From Chryseolinea lacunae (GTDB lineage Bacteria; Bacteroidota; Bacteroidia; Cytophagales; Cyclobacteriaceae), in assembly GCF_016735595.1 (NCBI RefSeq), contig NZ_JAERRB010000001.1, forward strand, positions 1 through 64,000: a stretch of DNA of 64,000 nucleotides, given 5' to 3'. Below are positions 43,196 to 48,720 of this stretch, piece by piece (within the stretch, counting starts at the first letter, position 1; each line of letters starts with the position of its first letter). Under the pieces are notes generated by a model. The model saw only the letters and a program-made list of their open reading frames with translations. It did not search any database and was not told the origin of the DNA. Both the position numbers and the translations under genes were made by a program.

Positions 43196-43891
43196 ATGAA
43201 TAGGGATCTTGACCTTCTTATCGCGAAATTAGAGGAAGAGCAGGCCAGTCTTGAGCGGCTGATAAAGGATGCTGTTGTTTGTGAAGAGTATTTGAGTGCC
43301 CACTACCACCGTGAGGCTCTTGAGCGCGTAGGCCGGCAACTTCACACATTAAGGGTTTTGGATGATCCCCTCTTTGACAGAAAGCAAATGCTGAAAGCTT
43401 TCATCCGCAGCAGCGGGAAACTGATCTCGCCTGGGGGCAACAACGTTGTTAGCGAGTATTTTAAAAACAAAATCCTGGAACATCACCGGGAACTAAAACA
43501 CCTGGATGACCAAGGGAAACCAAACCGACCTGACAGTGAAATCGTGGATCAACATCTGCAACGCTTGATGCAGCGACTCCTAAAAGGTGTTCGGATTGTT
43601 CTTAAAGAAGGCGTATCGATAAACATTAGAAGATACAAAGCAGGTCTGAAGATGACCATACCTGGCCTGAGTGCTCTTCTGAAAGAAGACATCATTGCCA
43701 AGGACGACTTACCTTGCCTTGCGGGACTGGGATTCACAATCACAAAACGAGGTGATCAGTTAACGCTTGTTATCTCGATGGCCGACAGAGCCGCATTGTT
43801 GCAGCGCGCAAAAGCAATTCTCGCCATTGTCGCTTTAGACATCTTCAGTTCCAAGGATTTTAGAGGACAGAGTTACATTGAGGTTTTTTAG
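43196..43891 (+). CDS. unknown 231-residue protein carried by hairpin element 2
   Basis: From ATG 43196 (a GTG 9 bp upstream is also in frame). No signal peptide or membrane helix. The N-terminal third is helical and likely coiled coil (DLDLLIAKLEEEQASLERLI, HREALERVGRQLHTLRVLDD). The middle is basic with FIRSSGKLISPGGNNVVSEY and LQRLMQRLLKGVRIVLKEGV. The end has mixed strands and helix (GLGFTITKRGDQLTLVISMA, RAKAILAIVALDIFSSKDF). I see no DDE, HUH, tyrosine or serine recombinase motif. Its position between inverted hairpins suggests it is the element's own protein or cargo. Confidence 0.7.
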   Translation: MNRDLDLLIAKLEEEQASLERLIKDAVVCEEYLSAHYHREALERVGRQLHTLRVLDDPLFDRKQMLKAFIRSSGKLISPGGNNVVSEYFKNKILEHHRELKHLDDQGKPNRPDSEIVDQHLQRLMQRLLKGVRIVLKEGVSINIRRYKAGLKMTIPGLSALLKEDIIAKDDLPCLAGLGFTITKRGDQLTLVISMADRAALLQRAKAILAIVALDIFSSKDFRGQSYIEVF

Positions 43892-43993
43892 TAGCACCGT
43901 ACAGACAAAAAAGCTAGCGCACCATATCGATCACATACACTCACCACACACTCACTCTCACACTTCCCACACCGGCACCCACACCATCTTCCA

Positions 43994-44074
43994 GCATATC
44001 CCCATCAGGCCTGATACGATCTTTGGCCTGGCAATGGCATGTGCGGATCGTATCTAGCCCTGATGGGGATATGC
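43994..44074 (-). repeat. 81-bp terminal palindrome, element 2 right
   Basis: Outer stem 16 bp perfect: GCATATCCCCATCAGG (43994-44009) with its complement at 44059-44074. The inner stem GATACGATC/GATCGTATC is perfect here. The loop core is conserved in inverted orientation relative to the left end. Confidence 0.85.
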
Positions 44075-44186
44075 GAGGCCCAGCGGCCATGAGCGAAGCT
44101 ATGAAATGCACAAAAAAAACACGCAAAACACCAACCTATCTCACCAAACCTTCAAACAGAATTCCTTCTTCGAACAGAAGCCCCCT

Positions 44187-45035
44187 CTACCCCCTCTCAA
44201 AATCCTCCACCTCCAACGCCTTCAACCCCTTCAAAAGCAACAACGAAACATCCCCAGGCTTCCCTGCCCCAATAACCCGATCGTTCACCTGAACAATCGG
44301 AACAATCCGCTTCGTTGTGCTGGTGAGAAACGCCTCCTTCGCACCATAAACATCCTCCAAAGAAACATCCCCTTCGCGCACACGCCATGGCTTACCATCG
44401 AGACTAAGAATATTCTTACGCGTAATCCCCCGAAGAACATTCCCCACGGGCGTTACCACCGTATTGTCATGCTTCACAATAAAAAAATTACACCGCGGAA
44501 ATTCCGAAACTTTGCCATCGCGATGATAGAGCACATCCGCTGCCTGCTGCTGCATAATTTTCTCAATGAGCCAGATGCCCATCGAGTAGTTAATGGTCTT
44601 CACTGCTGGAATGTCCCGAACAAAATCGTGTGTAATAATTTTGACTCCTTGCTCCACCTGTGCCGGTGTGGGCAACGTGAGCGCTTGCTGTGTGAGCACA
44701 AGGTTTGGTTCAAACGGCTGGTAGCCATCGGGTGAGTAGCCGCCCGTAAGAATCATTTTTATGCCCGACGATGGCACATTGTTTTTGGCGATCAGCTCAT
44801 GGATGATGGCGGTGAGCGCAGCCCGATCGCAGGGAACTTCCAGCCGCATCACCGCGGCCGATGCATAAAAGCGATCGAGGTAGTCGGAAAGAAAGTATGG
44901 ATGCCCGTCCTGAATTTTGAAGAAGTCGAAGATACCGTAACCGCGCTGGATGGCGAGATCACTCACGTGGAGAACGGCCTTTTCGGCAGGCACAATTTCG
45001 CCACGAACAAAGATGTAGGGTGCTAGTGATGACAT
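44187..45035 (-). CDS. aminotransferase class IV (D-amino-acid/branched-chain/ADC-lyase type)
   Basis: The 282-residue PLP enzyme from ATG 45035 (MSSLAPYIFVRGEIVPAEKA) shows fold-type IV features: RGYGIFDFFKIQDGHPYFLS, the PLP Lys in IPAVKTINYS, VSEFPRCNFFIVKHDNTVVT with the cofactor-contacting Glu, and LRGITRKNILSL. It cannot be assigned safely between branched-chain aminotransferase, D-alanine aminotransferase and aminodeoxychorismate lyase. Single gene; hairpin element 2 ends about 80 bp beyond its stop. The 265 bp before its start (45036-45300) show nothing. Confidence 0.85.
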   Translation of the reverse strand: MSSLAPYIFVRGEIVPAEKAVLHVSDLAIQRGYGIFDFFKIQDGHPYFLSDYLDRFYASAAVMRLEVPCDRAALTAIIHELIAKNNVPSSGIKMILTGGYSPDGYQPFEPNLVLTQQALTLPTPAQVEQGVKIITHDFVRDIPAVKTINYSMGIWLIEKIMQQQAADVLYHRDGKVSEFPRCNFFIVKHDNTVVTPVGNVLRGITRKNILSLDGKPWRVREGDVSLEDVYGAKEAFLTSTTKRIVPIVQVNDRVIGAGKPGDVSLLLLKGLKALEVEDFERG

Positions 45036-45337
45036 GACCGCAGAAAGTTCGTGCAAACCTCGCGAATAAAACAATCCTTTGATCGGGAAACTTCAGCACA
45101 CCAACAATGGCTTTTGTCTGCTTTATAGTATTTCACCAAAGGAATCTGACACAACCCTAAAACTAAATACGCCCAGCCTCCATCCCATAGCTGAAACCGA
45201 CATAGGAAAAACTGAATGCGAATGAATGATGATCCTTCCAATAAAAAAGATCGTCAGACGTTCTAGGTACCTTGATTGTTTAGGGGAGTTTTGGAGGGGG
45301 CGCCCCTCGTGATCCCAAACTTCGGAGACGCCGAAGC

Positions 45338-45372
45338 AAAAAAAATCCCGATCAACGTTTGTCGATCGGGAT
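45338..45372 (-). terminator. duplicated tRNA-Arg terminator (outer copy)
   Basis: ATCCCGATC/GATCGGGAT stem with an A-tract (U-run on the minus strand), identical to the copy at 45458-45492. Confidence 0.75.
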
Positions 45373-45374
45373 GC

Positions 45375-45393
45375 TGGTGGGCCTGCAGGGATT
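45375..45393 (-). pseudogene. tRNA-Arg 3'-end fragment
   Basis: Minus strand AATCCCTGCAGGCCCACCA, identical to the T-arm end, acceptor strand and encoded CCA of the intact tRNA-Arg 120 bp upstream. The rest of the tRNA is absent. It looks like a displaced 3' end, as left by integration at a tRNA gene, or a slipped duplication. Confidence 0.7.
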
Positions 45394-45457
45394 ACTCGTA
45401 CGCGCATAGCATGCCGCACGGCCCCTCGTGATCCCATGGCATTGGAGTAGCTTTGAC

Positions 45458-45492
45458 AAAAAAAATCCCGATCAACGTTTGTCGATCGGGAT
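45458..45492 (-). terminator. terminator of tRNA-Arg
   Basis: ATCCCGATC (45465-45473) and GATCGGGAT (45484-45492) form a 9-bp stem with a U-run of eight on the minus strand, directly after the encoded CCA. Confidence 0.85.
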
Positions 45493-45494
45493 GC

Positions 45495-45571
45495 TGGTGG
45501 GCCTGCAGGGATTCAAACCCCGAACCTTCTCATCCGTAGTGAGATGCTCTATTCAGTTAAGCTACAGGCCC
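45495..45571 (-). tRNA. tRNA-Arg (anticodon ACG)
   Basis: Acceptor GGGCCTG/CAGGCCC, D-arm with GCTTAACTGAATAGAGC, anticodon stem TCTCA/TGAGA around CTACGGA (anticodon ACG, read as ICG), T-arm CGGGGTTTGAATCCCTG, discriminator A and encoded CCA (45495-45497). Confidence 0.93.
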
Positions 45572-45653
45572 AAGTAAGGGACATTTGCGTGTGTGGGTGT
45601 GAAAATTGGAGTGCAAATGTAAAGAATTATTTCACTCAACAAAATAAAACGGT

Positions 45654-45683
45654 TTTGCTCTGCCAACAAAAAAGCTATTTTTG
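45654..45683 (+). promoter_or_regulatory. promoter of the outer-membrane protein gene at 45711
   Basis: TTTG (45654-45657), 18 bp, then TATTTTTG (45676-45683): near-ideal Bacteroidota promoter 27 bp before the ATG. Confidence 0.65.
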
Positions 45684-45710
45684 AGCCTTTATTTACTGAA
45701 AAACTTATTC

Positions 45711-46445
45711 ATGATTAAAAAATTAGCGTGTATCGTCATTCTTTCGGGAATTTCCTTTGCGGCCATCAGCCAGGTCAACACCGCGACCAAAAAGACGGCC
45801 CGTCCGGATATACCCGGCGCCTTTGTTCTGGAACTGGGTTTGAATCGCGGTCTAAGCGCTCCTGGCGACTTCAGCCTTGGTCTTTGGGGCTCGCGCACGC
45901 TCAATGTATATTATCAGTATGAGTTCCGCATTCTGAAATCGAAGTTCAGCTTTGTGCCCGGCGTGGGCTTTAGCATGGAGCGCTATAAATTCAAGAATAG
46001 TTATGTGCTGGACTATGCCAACGCGACGGCCCCTGAGCCTTCTATGATTGCGCCTGCCAACGCAGGCTATCCGTCCATCAAGAACTCGAAGCTCATCACC
46101 AACTACTTCGAAATCCCTGCAGAAATCCGGTTCACGCTCAATCCCGACGACCCTGCACGCAGCTTTAAAATCGGCGTGGGTGGACGCATTGGTTATTTGT
46201 TTGACTCTTTCACAAAGATCAAATACAGCGAAAATGGCGAAACCAAGAAGATCAAAGACAAGCAGGATTTTAACCTCACCAAAATTCGCTATGGCCTCAC
46301 GGGTCGCATAGGCTTTGGCAACTTCAGCTTGTTTGGCTATTATAATCTGACACCGTTGTTCGAGAAAGGCAAAGGCTTGAAAGACAGCGGCACGTTCAAC
46401 GACTTCAATACGATGACAATAGGCATATCGCTCGCCAGCTTCTAA
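45711..46445 (+). CDS. outer membrane beta-barrel protein (PorT-like)
   Basis: From ATG 45711 the 244-residue protein has a signal peptide (MIKKLACIVILSGISFAAIS) and a barrel of alternating strands: AFVLELGLNRGLSAPGDFSL, KFSFVPGVGFSMERYKFKNS, NYFEIPAEIRFTLNPDDPAR, FKIGVGGRIGYLFDSF, and a terminal IGISLASF with aromatic end. This is the outer-membrane beta-barrel/PorT family layout; no substrate can be named. Monocistronic, with its own promoter and a hairpin terminator 63 bp after the stop. Confidence 0.85.
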   Translation: MIKKLACIVILSGISFAAISQVNTATKKTARPDIPGAFVLELGLNRGLSAPGDFSLGLWGSRTLNVYYQYEFRILKSKFSFVPGVGFSMERYKFKNSYVLDYANATAPEPSMIAPANAGYPSIKNSKLITNYFEIPAEIRFTLNPDDPARSFKIGVGGRIGYLFDSFTKIKYSENGETKKIKDKQDFNLTKIRYGLTGRIGFGNFSLFGYYNLTPLFEKGKGLKDSGTFNDFNTMTIGISLASF

Positions 46446-46507
46446 GAGCGAGCCTTCAATTTCCTACCGAGAAAAGTCTTAAGAATTACAAGAATAAAAG
46501 GAAACCG

Positions 46508-46532
46508 GAACAGAAGATCAGATCTTCTGTTC
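46508..46532. terminator. perfect hairpin shared by two convergent genes
   Basis: GAACAGAAGATC (46508-46519), A, then GATCTTCTGTTC. On the plus strand a T-rich tail (TTCTTTTT) follows shortly. On the minus strand the hairpin overlaps the stop codon of the small lipoprotein gene. Confidence 0.65.
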
Positions 46533-46640
46533 TGCGTTCTTTTTAGCAGGTACGTCCTTTTTAGTGTACGTAGGGCAGGTGTACTGGCTGCATGCAGAGA
46601 TGAAAGCTGCTAAAAGCACGAAGGCTACAATCTTTTTCAT
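46518..46640 (-). CDS. 40-residue lipoprotein
   Basis: From ATG 46640 the frame reads a lipoprotein signal (MKKIVAFVLLAAFISAC, Cys17) and a short polar tail with one more Cys (SQYTCPTYTKKDVPAKK), ending before TGA at 46518. Small lipoproteins with CPTY-type tails occur in Bacteroidota. An ideal promoter (TTTG-N19-TATTTTTG) stands right before it, strong support that it is real. Function unknown; envelope stress or lipoprotein-sorting roles are only guesses. Confidence 0.75.
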   Translation of the reverse strand: MKKIVAFVLLAAFISACSQYTCPTYTKKDVPAKKNAEQKI

Positions 46641-46659
46641 TTTAATGGCTTTGGTAAAA

Positions 46660-46690
46660 CAAAAATAGAATTCTTCCTAAACAAAACAAA
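46660..46690 (-). promoter_or_regulatory. consensus promoter of the 40-residue lipoprotein gene
   Basis: Minus strand: TTTG (46690-46687), exactly 19 bp, then TATTTTTG (46667-46660), 19 bp before the ATG. This is the best match to the Bacteroidota sigma-A consensus in the window. Confidence 0.75.
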
Positions 46691-46727
46691 TCCGCTACCC
46701 TAGAATTCAGGCCTCCTGGCGACCGTT

Positions 46728-47717
46728 TCACTGGATCAGGAGGTTGCAGCCGCGCACATCGCTGTTGTCCATCCGTCCCAGAATTTCGAACGAACCGTCG
46801 GGGTATACTTTGCCGAGGTCTTCTGTTTCGATGAATGCCACGCTGTGTATGTTTGCCAGGTCGATGACATTAATGCCGCAGGTTTCGTGAAGTAACCCCT
46901 TTTGAAGCGGATCGGTGAGGTCGCGCCCCACCACTTTCAGGGCTGGCGGGCACCAAAACGTGTTTCCGCCCCGCGTGTAGCCCTGCGACAACAGCTCGGT
47001 CATGCCGTATTCGGAATAGATTTTATCGACACCAAACGCCCTGGTGAGCCGGGTGTGCAGCTCGGCCCGGGTCATTTCCTTTTTCCGTCCTTTCATGCCC
47101 CCGGTTTCAAAAATCAGGAACGGGCTCAGGTCGCGGGGAAACTGTTCGGCCAAATCGAGCAGCGCAAACGATACTCCCCAAAGAATGGTCTTTCGTCCAT
47201 TGCTTCGCAGGGTGTCGAGGTCGCGCAGCATTTTGTCTACGTCGTGTAGGTAGAATGCCGACCACGGCGACGCGCTCTGGCGGATGAAGTGGTCCATCAT
47301 GGCAATGAGCGACGAGCCCTTGCGTTCGAGATAAGACGGCAACAGCGCCAGGAAATTATAGTCGGTGAGCGGCCCGAAGAACGATTCGAAACACCGCTGT
47401 GCATGCGCGAGATAGAAGTTCAGATCATGAACATCATGCCGGCTGGTGGCACTGCCCGTGGTGCCGCTGCTGGTGAATATCGCTTCGGGAGACCACTCCC
47501 CCGTTTGAAGCAATTGCGATTTAAAGAACGCGATGGGCAGAAACGGTATGGCCTCGAGCGTGGTCACCCGGTTGATGTCGATCGCCAGGTGGGTGATAAA
47601 CGATCTGTAGATTGGGTTATGAACCGCTTGGAAACGAAACAGTTGCAACGCAATATCCGCGAACGATTCGTCGTTTAGCGTATATAATTTTGATTCAAAA
47701 CTTTTAAAAGTCTCCAA
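46728..47717 (-). CDS. LuxE-like acyl-protein synthetase family protein
   Basis: The 329-residue protein shows the adenylate-forming LuxE domain: phosphate loop AIFTSSGTTGSATSRH, FNFLALLPSYLERKGSSL-like region, LIFETGGMKGRKKEMTRAEL, and SEYGMTELLSQGYTRGGNTF ahead of the ATP-binding Asp in ETEDLGKVYPDG. It probably activates an acyl group. No lux or fatty-acid partner genes are adjacent. No ATG is in reach and a stop lies just upstream, so the start is TTG at 47717. An exact -7 box TACATTTG (47747-47740) precedes it. Confidence 0.82.
   Translation of the reverse strand: METFKSFESKLYTLNDESFADIALQLFRFQAVHNPIYRSFITHLAIDINRVTTLEAIPFLPIAFFKSQLLQTGEWSPEAIFTSSGTTGSATSRHDVHDLNFYLAHAQRCFESFFGPLTDYNFLALLPSYLERKGSSLIAMMDHFIRQSASPWSAFYLHDVDKMLRDLDTLRSNGRKTILWGVSFALLDLAEQFPRDLSPFLIFETGGMKGRKKEMTRAELHTRLTRAFGVDKIYSEYGMTELLSQGYTRGGNTFWCPPALKVVGRDLTDPLQKGLLHETCGINVIDLANIHSVAFIETEDLGKVYPDGSFEILGRMDNSDVRGCNLLIQ
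47685..47692 (+). promoter_or_regulatory. candidate -7 box of the lipoprotein gene at 47751
   Basis: TAATTTTG is an exact TAnnTTTG match, 58 bp before the ATG, inside the 5' end of the divergent LuxE-like gene. Confidence 0.45.
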
Positions 47718-47729
47718 GCGTTACTTAAC

Positions 47730-47747
47730 TTGACCGGGTCAAATGTA
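47730..47747. promoter_or_regulatory. palindrome and -7 box between divergent genes
   Basis: TTGACC-G-GGTCAA (47730-47742) is a perfect palindrome in the 33-bp gap and overlaps the minus-strand -7 box TACATTTG (47747-47740) of the LuxE-like gene. It sits where a bound protein would block that promoter and affect the divergent one. Confidence 0.45.
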
Positions 47748-47750
47748 CAG

Positions 47751-48629
47751 ATGAAAGCAATAAAAGGGGCATTATTATTTGGGTTTTCGGCGTTGATCGC
47801 GGGCGCTTGTTTCAGTCCGCCAGATCTGCCTATCGCTCCTCAGATCACCTACGAGGGAGACATTTATTTCGTGAAGGGTCAGGGCGTGCAGGATTCGCTG
47901 GTGGTAACGATCAATTTCAAGGATGGCGACGGCGACCTCGGTCTTTCGTCGTCGGCGATCGGAAGTCCATACAACGACATCAATCTCTATCTCGCCAACA
48001 ACGGCGACACCATTGCACTGGGCAAGAACGCGCTCTACGACAACCTTCCTCCCCTGGTGGAAGTGCCCAACGGTGCCACCGGAAAATTAGTGAGCGTGCG
48101 CACGCCGAAAGATCCGGCCTATGCCTACCTGCCCAAGTTTAACCCGGCCGCCAACTGCCCGTTCGAAAACTTCACCTACGACACACTCTATGTGAACGAA
48201 CCCGACCGCGCCATTTTCGACAACAAAAACTATAAAGTGATCGATACGCTAACCAGCGCCGACCCACGCTTCCCCCGCATCTTCCTGCTGCTCGACACAT
48301 TCTACTATCGCCAAAACCCCAACTATGCAAACATCGAAGTGGCCTTCTATGTGCGCGTAGACAACACCGGCGACGAGAACACCGACTATCAGATCTACGA
48401 CTGGCGCAAGGAGTTTTGCAGCATCTCATTCAACCAACGCTTCCCTGAGCTGTCGTCAAAGAACGGACCGCTGGAAGGCAAGCTCACCTATGCCATGGTC
48501 AGCGCGGGCATCTCGTCTATCTTTGCGGGCAAAGCCCTCAAACTTAAGATACGCATTCGCGACCGCGGCCTCCACACCAGCAACATCATCGACACGGGCG
48601 ACTTCACGCTCACAGACATCAGTCGATAA
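47751..48629 (+). CDS. surface or periplasmic lipoprotein, unknown function
   Basis: From ATG 47751 (MKAIKGALLFGFSALIAGAC, lipobox Cys) the 292-residue protein continues FSPPDLPIAPQITYEGDIYF, VVTINFKDGDGDLGLSS and then strand-rich sequence with aromatic residues. The KDGDGDLGL segment recurs in Bacteroidota lipoproteins and looks calcium-binding. It is divergent from the LuxE-like gene with a shared palindrome. An in-frame TTG at 47730 overlaps that palindrome and is not preferred. Confidence 0.75.
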   Translation: MKAIKGALLFGFSALIAGACFSPPDLPIAPQITYEGDIYFVKGQGVQDSLVVTINFKDGDGDLGLSSSAIGSPYNDINLYLANNGDTIALGKNALYDNLPPLVEVPNGATGKLVSVRTPKDPAYAYLPKFNPAANCPFENFTYDTLYVNEPDRAIFDNKNYKVIDTLTSADPRFPRIFLLLDTFYYRQNPNYANIEVAFYVRVDNTGDENTDYQIYDWRKEFCSISFNQRFPELSSKNGPLEGKLTYAMVSAGISSIFAGKALKLKIRIRDRGLHTSNIIDTGDFTLTDISR

Positions 48630-48648
48630 AAAAATATTCGTCAACAAA

Positions 48649-48676
48649 AAAGAGCCCCGACAGGTCGGGGCTCTTT
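48649..48676 (+). terminator. terminator of the lipoprotein gene
   Basis: AAAGAGCCCCGAC (48649-48661), loop AG, then GTCGGGGCTCTTT, 20 bp after the stop. The core CCCGACAGGTCGGG is shared with the palindrome at 28731-28744 in the rpsA leader. Confidence 0.85.
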
Positions 48677-48720
48677 CATTTTATAGCGTTTCAGTTTATC
48701 TCCGCGCGTGCAGACAGCTA

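Larger units (their letters stand above)
42875..44109. mobile_element. hairpin-ended element 2, carrying one gene
   Basis: A 1235-bp unit bounded by inverted GCATTTCATAG ends (42875 and 44109), with T-rich DNA just outside. Each end has a G+C-rich segment (CCGCTCATGGCCGC), an 81-82 bp palindrome, then GCTGGAAG and G/T-rich DNA. The two ends of this element resemble each other more than they resemble element 1 (GCTGGAAG versus GCTGAGAG), as in a true mobile unit whose ends are kept alike. The interior carries an unrecognised 231-residue protein and no known transposase. It lies between two minus-strand genes. Confidence 0.7.
45302..45436. repeat. about 120-bp partial tandem duplication next to tRNA-Arg
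   Basis: GCCCCTCGTGATCCCA occurs at 45302 and 45421. Between and after them the terminator hairpin plus the tRNA 3' end recur with a period of exactly 120 bp (A-tract and ATCCCGATC at 45338 and 45458). The first copy has only the last 19 nt of the tRNA; the second leads into the intact gene. Confidence 0.75.

Noticed and set aside
33141-44074. Integron attC sites
   Set aside because: The palindromes are 81-82 bp hairpins like attC, but they are paired in inverted orientation, lack the GTTRRRY core, and no integron integrase is present.
33141-44074. Classical REP/RAYT elements
   Set aside because: The palindromes are much larger than REPs, have long conserved terminal flanks, and no RAYT gene is in the window; mobilisation in trans stays possible.
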